From: Linderina pennispora
Lineage: Eukaryota > Kickxellomycota > Kickxellomycetes > Kickxellales > Kickxellaceae
NCBI RefSeq assembly: GCF_002104995.1
Contig: NW_024468263.1
Coordinates: 124,001-188,000, forward strand
Reading direction: 5' to 3'
DNA: 64,000 nucleotides
The notes beneath the pieces are model-generated. The model saw nothing but the letters and a program-made list of their open reading frames with translations. It ran no database searches and was not told where the DNA came from. Positions 31,438 to 42,890 of this stretch are shown one piece after another (within the stretch, counting starts at the first letter, position 1; each line of letters begins with the position of its first letter). Both the position numbers and the translations under genes were made by a program.

Positions 31438-32390
31438 ATGTGCAGTATTTTAGCCACCAAGCGCAAGGCGGCACTTGATTGTCGCTGGTCTCGTAATTCT
31501 CGCCCTATATCTTGTCCATAACACCGTACAAGATGCAGTGAAGTTCCGTGCTGAGGCTGAGCAGCGTCTCCACACCGCCCACACCAAGCCTGCACCAGGG
31601 GAGCTCGGCGGCGAGATGCCCAAGGACCAGCCGGCGCCAGCAACAGGCCGCAAACTCGGCTTCGAGCACATCTACGTGATCAACGCCGAGCACCGCACAG
31701 ATCCGCAAAAAGACAATGGCCCGGCTAATGCGCTACATGGACATTGATTTTGAGTTCTTCCGCGCAACAAACAAGACCGAAATCGACCACCCGGAGCGGC
31801 GGGTTTTTGGCCCTGGTGACGAAAAGTGGCCGCAGGTGCCGCCACAGCACCACATCCGGTCGTTGGAGCTGGCGTGCATGCGCAGTCATATGAATGCCCT
31901 GAACGATGCCGTCATCCACAACTACAAGACTGCGCTATTGCTTGAAGACGACATTGACATGGAATCCGATATTAAGCAGCGCCTGGGCGAGCTGCTGCCA
32001 GCCATGCCTGGCAAGTGGGATGTGCTGTATATTGGCCATTGCACAAGGGAGGCGTTTGACAAGACCGAGTATCATCCGCATTTGTTCCGTGCCCGCCGGC
32101 CGTCGTGTACTCACGCATATGCAGTCACCTTTGAGGGTGCAAAGCGTCTGCTGACGCTGCTCCAAGAGCAGTGGCCGAACCCCAAAGGCCCGTACGATGT
32201 TACGCTGATTGATCTTATCAGGGGGAAGAAAATCGAGGCACTCAGTGTCGAACCACCCTATATCATTCAGGTCCGCGATAATGTCGCCCCAGGTGATGTC
32301 GCACCTGACACGAAGATCCCGAAGCAGTGGCTCGACCACTCAGCACTATACGAGCTTGGACTGCGCCCGTACGTTTACGAGCTCGATTAA
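31438..32390 (+). CDS. Type II membrane GT25 glycosyltransferase, two +1 shifts
   Basis: A GT25-family enzyme (bacterial LPS galactosyltransferase / collagen glucosyltransferase family), probably acting in the Golgi lumen. Seen: a short cytosolic start (MCSILATKRKAAL), a single membrane anchor (IVAGLVILALYLVHN), a stem, then the GT25 core. This begins HIYVINAEHRTD, continues RYMDIDFEFFRATN, has a SLELACMRSHMNALNDAV helix, the metal-binding LLLEDDIDM, WDVLYIGHC, CTHAYAVTFEGAKRLL and a VEPPYIIQ end. The anchor and core are joined by two +1 shifts (near 31470 and 31710). The last 225 codons are clean. About 316 residues in total. The acceptor is unknown; a wall glycoprotein or glycolipid is plausible. 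Confidence 0.85.
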
Positions 32391-33462
32391 AAATAGCACC
32401 CTCTGCCCCGCCGCTCGTATTCCCATCCCAGAGCGGAAACCCCAATGACTGAGTCACGCCATTACAAATCACAAATCTCCAGCAGCTTGTAGAGGCCGGG
32501 TTTGTTGCTAAAGGAAAGGAGCTTTAGTTGCCATATTTGTCTTAAAGAGTATTTATTGTTAATATTATCTTCCACCGATCCTGTTTATGTGCTAGAAAGA
32601 ACATTCGCACAAAGACACTTTGGCAGATCGGAGGGGGTGAGTGCCTAGCTGCAAGGTGTGGATCATTGTTTCAAGGTGTGAAGAATCACCCATGCATGCG
32701 TCCTTGCGTTTTGGAAGGCATATTTCACCTCAGTTTCATATAAATGTTTTGACAATGATTACCAATCGCTGATTTCGCTGATTTAAATAACCCAAGGATA
32801 GAAGCACATTAACTGCCAGGTGAATTCGAGTGACAGTTGTTTAAGGCATCAATGATGATATCTTGCAGAGGAGTACAGGAGTGCGTAAAAAATTATTGGC
32901 TGTTGCCTGAGGCAAAAACATATTACGCAAGTTTAAAAATCACTTGCTTATACACCTAAAATGGCTAGCGATATTGTACAGTTTAAGCAGCTGACAAAGT
33001 GCAGCGACACATAGCCGGTACTTACACTGCACCAGGTGTCTGTTGAAATTGACATCGTTTCGCTTCACGATTCATCTAACACACGCAGCGCTGGATCATG
33101 TACGATGCTATCAGTGTTGTCAGATCTGTAACTTTCCAACAATCAGAGAACCACGTTTGTTTCCAAAGATCACCACCTTTCTGAACTCTGTTTTACGCCA
33201 AACAAAGAGCAGATTAGCTATCGCTAAGCACGAAAGTGAGTGCTCCTTATCTTCACCACCTTTCAGTTATTTGCCATGGGTTTCAGTGGATGACTGGTGG
33301 AATGATCGGTTCAGAATAAAAACGCTGGTATCCCAGAGGTTTGCCTACATACACAGTTGGTGACATAGCACCTGAAGAACACAAATGATAGACTGTCGAT
33401 TCGTTATTGAGCCTTTAGGAAGAAATATACTGATGATGAAAAGTAAGGAATACTCCAAAAGC
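32391..33462. other. AT-rich intergenic region
   Basis: No coding or RNA gene seen. A TTAAAAATAG box overlaps the 3' edge of GT25 at about 32387 and is probably chance. Confidence 0.5.
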
Positions 33463-35136
33463 CTAGTTGCTGTCAGTACTCAAAGGAGTAGCAAGCTCAG
33501 CGAAGTGCTTGACTCTCATGAGGTCTGAGCGCGATATGACAATATCATTACAGGAAAATGAGCGAAAAGTGCGGACTGTTGGGCACCGTAACGCTAGACT
33601 GATTGTCAGCCGTGCAGACTGTACATATCCTTCACACTCGCTGGGAAAGATGGTAATACTTTGCAAAGTCTTAGAGATGGGAGAACCAGGTAGAGCTGCA
33701 CTGCTAGCACTGGTCATAGCCCGGCAAATATGGCCAATGAGATTGACGGCGTCGTTTTTTGCCAAATCCATATGTCGATAATAATTGACCACATCTGGCA
33801 AATCCGTCGTATCCCACCAAGCATCAATCCGGATACATGTTACCAAAAGCTCGCGAAGGAATGGTAGTGAGCCAATCAAGTGATAGATCTCTTCAGGAGT
33901 GCACCACATAAAGCGGAAGTCCAGAACACGGAGGGTTGGGGCAAACCTGTCGATGTGTGGCTGAAGAACGGCGTAGTCAAAATAAAAACCATTGCTGACC
34001 TCGATCACTGGTGTCCGGCGAAAAGCACAGAGTATGACCGAAATATGATCTTCAGTAATTGTGCTGGGGCTAGAATCTGGAGTCCTTAGTCTCAAAAACT
34101 CCAGTGCCCTAAACTGTCCCTTGTCCAGTAAATTGGCCCGGATGAGTGTCTCGGTAGTACTGTTCCATACATGCAAATCCAAGAATATAAGCGAATCTTC
34201 TGATCCACGGAGAATGGAGTCGTCCAAAAATGAATTCCGCCCATGGATAACCAAAGTTTTAAGTGCCGGGAATGGCACGCCCGCAGATGAAGAGCGTGCT
34301 GCCACATTCCTGGAATTGTCCATAGTACATAAACGAAGATCATAGAGTTTGGGATACACAACCACTGAACCGTCGCTGTCAGCCACGATGCGTCTGATCA
34401 GAACAGCCTCACTCAGCCTTAGGCGTAGTTGTTGTAGAGACTGCGAGTTTTGACGGATAAGTGCAAAAGTATTTTCCATTTTACCACAAGCAGAGGCGAC
34501 GAAGCTCTGCAAGGGAGTGGTATCTACAGGGAATGGAAGTACATAGGACAGACAATTCCCGCCAGCAGTAATGGCAGCTCTTCCAGCGAACAGACGTTTT
34601 AAGAGATCGACTATATAAGAAGGAATAATATAGCGCGAGAGATCCCAGCTGTACTTCACTACAATGTGCGAAATGGATGGAAATATGCGGAATAGTTCAT
34701 CACCGAATTGGCGTGAATGTAGTTTAGCTGATTGGGGGTTTACCCTGCTAGACGTTCCGTTAAAGATGAAAGTGAGACTTCTAATGCTTGGCAGCGTGAG
34801 GTCGCTTGGTACATGCTGCCTTAACAGGGCTGCTTCTGGATTCTGGAATATGTTGTTCGTTTGAAGTTTAATCGTGATTCCCTTAATCAGGTCACAAGCA
34901 CCAAGTTTATGAGCCCAGTTAAGTGACGGCTGGGTATTGGTGCCTACATAAACACAGCGGAATATATGGCCGAGGGAAGTTTGTCTCCATGACTGGCAAA
35001 CATGAGACACTGGCATTAGGATCGCATATGCTGGTTTCAGACCATGCTGACCAACACGTATGGGTTTTCCGGGCTTAAGGTAATAAATAATACGGTCCAA
35101 AATGATAAGAGGAGGGCGTTGTGCAATAGACTCCAT
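33463..35136 (-). CDS. F-box-like/LRR-like protein
   Basis: The protein has 557 residues from the ATG at 35136; 48 in-frame codons upstream are hydrophobic but not family-like. Seen: an N-terminal F-box-like helix set (PPLIILDRIIYYL, then AILMPVSHVCQSWRQTSLGHIFRCVYV), followed by about 450 residues of irregular leucine-rich strand-helix units (for example PSIRSLTFIFNG, YPKLYDLRLC, FPALKTLVIHG, ALEFLRLRT, TLRVLDFRFMW, FLRELLVTC). This matches the large F-box-like families of Kickxellomycotina fungi, thought to recruit substrates to SCF ubiquitin ligases. Third positions are AT-richer than in the housekeeping genes. The target is unknown. A second member lies 2.3 kb further on. Confidence 0.7.
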   Translation of the reverse strand: MESIAQRPPLIILDRIIYYLKPGKPIRVGQHGLKPAYAILMPVSHVCQSWRQTSLGHIFRCVYVGTNTQPSLNWAHKLGACDLIKGITIKLQTNNIFQNPEAALLRQHVPSDLTLPSIRSLTFIFNGTSSRVNPQSAKLHSRQFGDELFRIFPSISHIVVKYSWDLSRYIIPSYIVDLLKRLFAGRAAITAGGNCLSYVLPFPVDTTPLQSFVASACGKMENTFALIRQNSQSLQQLRLRLSEAVLIRRIVADSDGSVVVYPKLYDLRLCTMDNSRNVAARSSSAGVPFPALKTLVIHGRNSFLDDSILRGSEDSLIFLDLHVWNSTTETLIRANLLDKGQFRALEFLRLRTPDSSPSTITEDHISVILCAFRRTPVIEVSNGFYFDYAVLQPHIDRFAPTLRVLDFRFMWCTPEEIYHLIGSLPFLRELLVTCIRIDAWWDTTDLPDVVNYYRHMDLAKNDAVNLIGHICRAMTSASSAALPGSPISKTLQSITIFPSECEGYVQSARLTISLALRCPTVRTFRSFSCNDIVISRSDLMRVKHFAELATPLSTDSN

Positions 35137-37479
35137 TGCAGGAAAATGAAGGAATGAGGGTTGAAACGAAAAAGTGGGAGCTTGAATAAACCAATATGCT
35201 TGAGGTGAGACACAGGAGATATTGGAAGAAAGGCGACTAGAGCAGAAGAAAAGTGTTGTCGGGAGGAGGAGCCGAGGCATTTCGCTGAATCCAGCAGGCT
35301 TATAAACACACTCGTTGGTGGCATTAGAAACAGGCGCTTTCCTAAGTTGTCATCTTCGGCGGCAGCTCTAGCATGCTGCTTTTGCCAGTTCCTGGCCTGG
35401 CTGCGTATGGTTTAGTATCTGGCCATCTTTGAGAGCGTGAGTGTGAGAGTGAGTGAGAAAGCCTCTTGTTTCAAATCCACATGGTGAGCTGCGTACCCCC
35501 TGTTGGGGCACAGTCATGGCAAACAATGGCCATCATGTCTTTTTATCAGAGCCAAATATATTGCTAAAACGACCTACATTCCAAATTTGTAAACATTTTG
35601 CTGCAACATATACTGCCGCGCGATGTGCTGCCATTGTTCAAGGCAGCTCCTAAATATATTTTTAGGTTTTCCTCATCGGCGCAGATTCTTGTCATGAGCC
35701 GCCTACAGTGGAACTTTGGCCCCACGAGAGTGAGGAGAAACAGGGTGAAGAAAAACCACTCCTGACTCATAAAAGCAGGCCAGATTTCGCCCTCTCCAAA
35801 ACTCCTTCTCCTCCTTGTCCTGCAAATAAAATCTCACTACATGTAATACTCCCTCTGTTCGCATATTTGCACACCCTCTCTTTCGTGGTATTCACCTGTT
35901 GCATCAGCCGTGCAAACTCACCAACTATTCTTCTCACAATACTGCTGCACCACCACTCGCTGCCCCGTACCACTCTCTGAACAGGCAAGTGCTCGATCAC
36001 AACTGTTTGCTTCGTATTCTGCGCTAACCATTTTTATTGTCGTTTTCTGCTAACGCACGCTTGTCAATATAATGGAGCTTTGTTTATTGTTTTTGCTCCA
36101 CTTGTAATTCGCAACACCGCTACACATTTGCACATCATGCTTTGGACCTGCCCTTGCAGGTTTCTGGTTGCTGTTCGATCTCTCCTCTCTCTTGCCTTTG
36201 TCTTCACTCTGACTCGCAAGTCTGTTCTAGTCGATGTGTGGTGTTTGAATCGATCCGGCTTTCCATGCTCGTACACTCACCCACGAAAGTATTGTCCCGT
36301 GCTGTCCGGTGCTGGGTAATGGGGGATCGTCACCTGGTGGTGTCACGGGAAGGTGGTGATAGTTGGGATTCCATCAGGCCCGGTTTAAGGGGTGCTGTGA
36401 GGCCCACGTGGCAATGGCCGTAGTGCAGGAGTTGTATGGGTTTGGTAGGTCTGGTAAGTCATTCATTTTCGCTCAGCTGAACTTTCTAGCGGGCCAGTAC
36501 TGCATTTGGAGTATTGAAGGCGAACCAGGGACTGAGAGGCAGTGGCGACTAGAGATCTGCAAGCGCTGGTGCAAAATATGCTGTACAATTGTTAGCGACA
36601 ATGTTGCTACTCCTTCGACCCAAGACATACATAGATATATCAAGAGCCTATTCAAGACAGCAGACGGTTTCTGGCAGCGCTACCCTGCGTATAGACTAGA
36701 GGAATAGCAAGGTTCAGCACGTCAGTAGTTGCAAGTGTAGTTTTCAAATAATCTGTAATCGGATATATTGCATAGTTTTCAATGGATATCGCGAGACACA
36801 GATAATAAGTATGCCATGTACACTTCAAACACGTGGTGAACTGCATAGAAGTGTTTCATAAAACTACATGGTAGCCTAAGATGTCCAGCACTTGACAGTG
36901 GAGGATGCCCTTTATACACCAGGTTTGGGTCTGAACTAGTTCTCTATTTGACAAAGTGATTCCTTTTCCGCATGGCGCCTACAGAATTCACTGTGCGTAG
37001 ACATTGCCTAGCTGCAAAATCACATGAGAGGGTAGTAAGTGAAACCATTCAAGGTGCCGAGAAATTACATGGCCGCTTTTTTATAGCCATTCACCGCGAT
37101 GCGAGACACTGCCACAAGCAACGCTACCGGCATTAGAATATAGCATAGAGAGACACAGTGAATCTGGGCTGTCGTATTGACAACAGTTGATATCGCTGTA
37201 CAAGTGTTTCGATACTGCCTTGAATCAGCAGTGCCAGATTTGGCGATTTCCAGGTCGGATAAGCACATTCGTTACATTGGCTCCTTCTCCAGTTGGTATG
37301 GGCAGACGATGACTCAGGAGGGCTGAGTATCGACATCTTGCGTGGCTGAAAGAGGCAAGTAATCTGATATAGCTGATAAAAAGATCCTCGTTCTGCAGCC
37401 CACTTGAAGTTGACCTTTCGAAGCCATATATCATTTGCTTAACAACTGATACGAGTAGCTACTATCAAGGTCCAAAGTG
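35137..37479. other. Gene-poor spacer with one doubtful frame
   Basis: The only frame worth noting is 36363-36707 plus (114 codons, rich in Trp and Cys, with GFGRSGKSF), which has no upstream signal and no recognised domain; I do not call it. TGAG/GTGA repeats occur near 35435-35460. Confidence 0.45.
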
Positions 37480-39281
37480 CTATGCTGCGCTGCGTGGTAC
37501 TTGTAGACTGGTGATCAAGTCATTGAATGACTTGAACCTGATGAGACCTGGTTGCGTGATACCGTATCGTCCAAGCTGTTCGTAAAAGTACAAGTGCTGT
37601 ATACTAGAGCAGAGGGCAGACAATATCACAACCATCCGACAGGCCGACAGCTGGTCAAGTGGCCTGCGCGAGTCGACTCCCAGCACTTGAAGTGTTTCAG
37701 AGAGAGGATAATATTTCTTGTATAGGTCGTCCAGAATGTCGAGATCAGCGCATATTGGGTCAACATGACTGAGCAGAACCATCGTATATGTATCGACATA
37801 GTCGGCTGTCTGTTCACCAGTCTCGTCATCATCGCCTTGGTCGTCATCCGATTCGCTGGTGTAGTCGCAACCACCCATGCACCGGTCATGCGTACGATCC
37901 CTGCCCCGCAGAGAATCGGTTGGCTGGCATGTAAATCTCAGGCGTTGGATAAATGGGAGCTCCTGTATAAGCATGATTGCATCTTCTAATGCACAGAGCA
38001 TGCTAGGAAGTTCAAGCACACGCAGAGTGCTGGCCATGTTGCTAACAGGTGTCATTAGATGAGAAAAATGGGTATATCCACCGCCGCTGTATGTCAGAAT
38101 TGTGGCATTCTTGCCGATACGGAATGCCAGATCAACCACTAAATTGCATGATATGTCATCAGCACTATTTGTGCTGGAGAGGTGAAGGCAGTCGATAGAC
38201 GCAAAGTGCCGGCTATTATAAAGGAGGATATCTTCTAGAACCGCAAGCGTAGCCCGATCAACAGCGATATTCAGCATTCGAAGAGTTTTGCTGTTACCGT
38301 TAAACATTATATCGCTTTCGAATGGAAAAGCAGATATGCAGGTCAGCGTCTCCAGTAGCGGAAACTGAGGCCTTCCAAAGTGCTCAGAGTGGCTGCTTAG
38401 CTTTTGCTTGGAGAGCGAAGCGAGTTTAAAGTGCCTGAGCCGCTTATAAACGACTGGGTCCCCATTATGATCGAAGAGTATGCTGTGGAGCTCTCCAGAT
38501 AACGAGTAGCCAATTTCCACATACTCCAAGGTGGATGAACTGCGAGATATGAGCTGAGCACAGTGGGATGGCGAACTATAGCTGCCAAAAGCCAATTTGC
38601 GAAAGGGTATTTCGGGTGATATGCATTTGCTAATATCACAGACGCAGTGCTCAGCGAGAATCCCTGTCGCTCCCTGCACTAGTCCGCGAATGAGGCTGGT
38701 TACAAACGGGCTCGAAGCATACTCAGAGAAATAGCCTAGCCCATGAAACGAACACTCCGGATACTAGGAAACAGCCGGTATACAATACTGCAGAATGTAT
38801 CTGCATGTTCTGTAGCCTCATATAGTTCCGGGTTGCCCCGGAACCAGACACCAGTGAATGTGATAGAGAGCTCGGTAACGTGCGAAAATGAGATGCTGGA
38901 GTAGAAGTGCAGGTGGGGTGCTGCTAGATGGCGACCCTCTAACACATCAGCACATCTCAGCTGGGCCGTTACAGCTCTGACGTTATTCTCTGTTCCAAGT
39001 TGTGCTGCAGTGTGGAGCAGTCGTGGAGATTTGGATGCGAATTCATCGTGTTGCAAGGTCCTGCTGCCCTTATCAAGGTCATTCCACAAGACATGGCTGT
39101 GCAATACAGTCAGAGCTGCCTCCTTCCACCACCGACACACGCGTATTATTGACCATGACGACCGCCGATAAATCTCCTTCTGGTATTTGAACACATAGCA
39201 CCCAGTGTGGGGATGCAGGCAGGCATATCGGACGATAGCTTCCAAGACAAGCGTCGGTAGATTCTGTGCAAGAGAGGCCAT
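37480..39281 (-). CDS. F-box-like/LRR-like protein with one -1 frame break
   Basis: Composite of about 600 residues. The first part runs 39281-38736 (MASLAQNLPTLVLEAIVRYA, then WSIIRVCRWWKEAALTVLHSHVLW, a typical F-box-like helix pair). It ends at a TAG in RFMG. One missing base there restores GLGYFSEYASSPFVTSLIRGLV and leads into the second part (38735-37480) with leucine-rich units (FPLLETLTCISAF, TLRMLNIAVD, TLRVLELPS, FIQRLRFTC) and an acidic insert (ESDDDQGDDDETGEQ). The break is -1, unlike the +1 shifts seen in conserved genes, so it may be a genuine lesion. It is the same family as the gene at 33.5-35.1 kb, but strongly diverged. Confidence 0.62.
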
Positions 39282-39601
39282 GAGAAAATAGAATGTGAGA
39301 GTAAAGAAGAAAAGCAATGAAGGTGCGTGCAATGTATGCATATGTTTTTGTGGGCTAGGATGCGTCTGCTAACATATGGAATCAGCTGCGGTTTGCACGA
39401 GTGAATCACTACTGAGAAGGCATGCAGTTGCGGATTCCGCCGCTATGACCACCACACATCTGGGCTCGCATAATTGATGACACCCTATTCCCAAAACGCG
39501 CTGATTTATTGTTAAACCTATTTCTGTTGCTTTGGCAGTGCTTTCACCTCGGCTACTTTGTGTACATTAGCCTATTCAATTATCCCACATACACATTTAC
39601 A
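39282..39601. other. Short divergent promoter region
   Basis: It lies between the F-box-like gene and the RING ligase. No further feature seen. Confidence 0.5.
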
Positions 39602-41524
39602 ATGAACCGACAATTGCTATATTACTTTGTGTTTCTTTTCCTCTTCTGGGCTCTAATGTCATGGCGGGACAGCACACGGCCTGGGCACAGCAAAGACGAG
39701 CGAGACCTGTTTGAAAAAGAGTGGTGGGAGTCCTACCGGAATATGACGTACCAGGCGAATTCAACACATGCGCAGCTCCCGATCACGGTGCGTGCAGCTG
39801 TGGACAAGCTTGTCCTGCCTTACTTGGAGCGGGACGAGGAGAAAGCCGAACCGATTGAAGGCGTATTCTATCGCAACATCAGCGGTATTTACCACAGCGA
39901 GTGGCTGTCAGCATATGTTAACGAGACAACGCCCTTCTGGAACGGCACACTGCCTGAGGGGTATGATAGACCGGACAACAGCACCATAGGAAAGTTGACG
40001 CTGGTCCTGGACACAGACCGTTCGGTAAACAAGTCGGTTGGTCTGCTCAGTGGCATCGCACGGTTGCGCTCTGGGATATACTCCGCCAGTCTACGACTCC
40101 AGGGCTTGTACTGGAAGGATAATGGCACTGCTGTCATGTATGGCACGCCTAGCGAGAGCGCCCAGACGGTTGTAGACCTGGTCAAGTCTATGCCCAACAA
40201 CCACACGTTCGCTGAGGCAAAGGCGGTATTTGACGAGGTGTACCAGCATGACCTGGCGGACTACGAACAGTTCAATGACGTCGACCACGGCTGCGAATAC
40301 CAGGTCTTTCTGCAGTTCACGCCAATTAAGGGCTTGACCCACCAGGAGCTAGAGGAGGTTGAGCAGGAGCTGGAACACCCGACAGGTCGAAGCATACCCA
40401 AGCCACCGGCTCTGCAAGCACAGGCCATTTTGTTTTCGACGAACTGTAGTGTGGCTGTGTCTTCAACAGGCGCCCATGTCGTTGGCACACGTGTCGAGCC
40501 GTATCTGACCAAGGCTACCCACTACGCACTGGCATCGTTTGTCGTTCTGCTGGCCCAAATGGTGCTGACTATCCGCCAGATGGGGCACACTCCTACGCCG
40601 TCGAGCATCTCACGGGTATCGTACTACACGGTAGCCATGATGGCTGTATTGGACAGCTATTTGTGCATGCTCCACCTGACCGGCGGTGCATTCTACAATG
40701 AGATCTACAACGCCTTCTCTGGCGTGTCGTTCATGTCGTTTGCCTTGCTAACAATGTTCGACATGCGGTATCTGGCCATGATCTGGAATGTGCAGCGGCC
40801 AGAGGCGGGCGATGCCAATACGCAGGAGGGGCGTAGAGAAATGTGGCTCATTTACTTCCGCTTCTATGTGGTGCTGATCATTGGCCTCTTTGTCATCTAT
40901 ATGTACACCGAGAGCATCCGCCCGGTTGCCAGCGTCCTGTTGGCAGTGCTGCTGCTGTTGCTATACTCGTACTGGATCCCGCAGATATGGCGCAACATCA
41001 AGCGTGGTACCAGCCGCGGCATCCGCAAGGACTACGCCATCGGCACCACAGTGCTGCGGCTCTTCTTCCCCGTGTACGCGTTCGCATGCCCCGACAACAT
41101 TGCCTTTATCGCGCCGACCAAGCTGGTGTGGGCTCTTGTCATCTACAGCATGTCGCAGCTCGGCTTTTTGCTGCTGCAGGATTCGTTTGGCGCACGGTTC
41201 TTTGTGCCTGCGTACTTTTTGCCGCCGACATATAACTACCACCCAATCATTCCACCTGCGGACGAGGAGATCGAGGCCGATGATGGCGATAGCAGCGAAG
41301 CCCGGCCCGATGACTGGGAGCACAATGCATCGAGCGCATCTAACCGTGTGTGCGCAGTGTGTATGCAAGCCGTCGATGTCGATGTGCCGACCGGTCATGT
41401 GCTGGGCCGGGCAGCCTATATGGTAACGCCGTGCCACCACATCTTCCACACCGATTGTCTATCACAATGGATGGCAATCAAGCTGGAATGCCCAGTGTGT
41501 CGCGCGCCTCTGCCGCCGGTTTAG
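39602..41524 (+). CDS. TUL1/DSC-type multi-pass RING E3 ubiquitin ligase
   Basis: A membrane E3 of the Golgi DSC complex (yeast Tul1, S. pombe Dsc1), which ubiquitinates misfolded or orphan membrane proteins and, in some fungi, activates SREBP. The protein has 640 residues from the ATG at 39602. Seen: signal anchor LLYYFVFLFLFWALMSW, a lumenal domain of about 300 residues with many N-glycosylation sequons (NMT, NST, NIS, NET, NGT, NNHT) and the F/Y-x-G-x-Y-type SGIYHSEW segment, then seven or so membrane spans (about 330-560), with SYWIPQIWRNIKRG and YSMSQLGFLLLQD. The end is a RING-H2 finger: CAVCMQ, PCHHIFHTDCLSQWM, CPVCRAPLPPV. The gene is intact and without introns. The RING type and topology make the assignment strong. 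Confidence 0.9.
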   Translation: MNRQLLYYFVFLFLFWALMSWRDSTRPGHSKDERDLFEKEWWESYRNMTYQANSTHAQLPITVRAAVDKLVLPYLERDEEKAEPIEGVFYRNISGIYHSEWLSAYVNETTPFWNGTLPEGYDRPDNSTIGKLTLVLDTDRSVNKSVGLLSGIARLRSGIYSASLRLQGLYWKDNGTAVMYGTPSESAQTVVDLVKSMPNNHTFAEAKAVFDEVYQHDLADYEQFNDVDHGCEYQVFLQFTPIKGLTHQELEEVEQELEHPTGRSIPKPPALQAQAILFSTNCSVAVSSTGAHVVGTRVEPYLTKATHYALASFVVLLAQMVLTIRQMGHTPTPSSISRVSYYTVAMMAVLDSYLCMLHLTGGAFYNEIYNAFSGVSFMSFALLTMFDMRYLAMIWNVQRPEAGDANTQEGRREMWLIYFRFYVVLIIGLFVIYMYTESIRPVASVLLAVLLLLLYSYWIPQIWRNIKRGTSRGIRKDYAIGTTVLRLFFPVYAFACPDNIAFIAPTKLVWALVIYSMSQLGFLLLQDSFGARFFVPAYFLPPTYNYHPIIPPADEEIEADDGDSSEARPDDWEHNASSASNRVCAVCMQAVDVDVPTGHVLGRAAYMVTPCHHIFHTDCLSQWMAIKLECPVCRAPLPPV

Positions 41525-42759
41525 TTTTTTCTTCTGACCGCTTTCCCAGCAAGCAGTTCCTGATTTCTCCGAAATAGAGGAAAAGCGTGACTGTATCTGC
41601 CTGCTATTGTGTGGCCATCAGATGGAGGCGATCCCTTGTTGCTCAGGTGCGGAGGTTGTAAGCGCAAGGGAACTTTGCTTTGGGAGGTCGCCATATTTTC
41701 AAATGTGACATGAGCACCTCTGAGCCAGGAGCGCGCCCAGCCATTCCTGGAAGCCCAGGCAATATGTTGTATCGCACTACATCGGCCAGTGGTCATCTGG
41801 GCTGTGCACAGTATGCACCTCATTAGTCGCGTAAATTAAACAAAGGGGTCTTCAGTGCAGCTGCTACGCTGCTGGAAGGTAGACAGTGGAGGGTTCTACA
41901 GGTGCTTGGATGGACGCATTGATAGGATAAACTTTGTAACGGCAGGCAGGCTTTACCAGGCTGAAACGTCTCCTCAGCCGATTAGCAGCTAGCGTTTCAT
42001 ATGAAAATGGCCTCCCTGTAACTTGCTAGCCGACCCTTGGGCGATTTTACTCATCGCCATTTGCGAGCTGATGACGCTATCGATGGACCTCGGAAGCGCA
42101 GAGAGAATGGTCACAGTGCCTCTGCCTGCCAATGCCCAGCCGTGTTGGAATGTGCCCTGTGCTGCGTCCACCCACGCCGCCCTGTGCCGCCCAGTAGCAC
42201 CGGCTGCTACTACTCACTACGACATAGCCGTTGTGCAATCGATGGCAGCGCTGATGGACACCAGATAAGGCTTCACAGTGCTAGCTGGCGGTGCGGATGC
42301 TGCGTCCAGAGTCAACGTGTGCCAGGAGTATGGTTATCGCTGCTCCATCACGCATGCCAGAGCTAGAGAAAAAGCCCAGAGCGCAAAAAAAACTCGCCGT
42401 GCATTATCGCGCCAGGATCAGTCGTGATAGCGGCTTCTGCGGCGCCTGCCCCGAGCGGGAGGGTCCTTGACACATGTCCGGCCGCGGAAAATCGAGGAAT
42501 GGGCCGGGTCGCCTGCCACCCCCCTGCCCCCGGCTGCAAGCGCAGGTTCTCCATCAGCGGCGGCATCCGCCCAATTGCAGCGCGGCGATCTGTTCCTGAT
42601 ACGCTATCAGCGGCCATCAGCTGGCTCGTGCTTTCTCTTCTAGCAGCCGCCCGCACGCTGCAGGCCACAAAAATCCCGGGGCGTGTTCTTGCTGGGCTGC
42701 ACGAATTGCAAGACTTTTGGCGCTTTCTCTCACACTGCATATGGCCGCACCGCGTGCTC
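41525..42759. other. Intergenic, upstream region of C2H2 gene
   Basis: No gene seen. Short frames on both strands have no domains. Confidence 0.5.
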
Positions 42760-42769
42760 TATAAAAAGG
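42760..42769 (+). promoter_or_regulatory. TATA box of the C2H2 gene
   Basis: TATAAAAAGG lies 131 bp before the ATG at 42891. Confidence 0.65.
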
Positions 42770-42890
42770 ACTGGCGCTCGGGACTCCAGCGATATCTTTC
42801 CTCCGAAATAATATAGTCAGACTTTTTTCCTTCTTGGTCCTTTGCCAGCAGCCTGAGCACATTAAAATCACAGCTCCAGACACAGAAAAC

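Noticed and set aside
35455..35520. Sequence TTTCAAATCC resembling a tRNA T-loop
   Set aside because: No acceptor, D-arm or anticodon stem can be built around it.
36363..36707. 114-codon frame with a GFGRSGKS P-loop-like string
   Set aside because: No hydrophobic strand before the loop, no other NTPase motif, no promoter; probably chance.
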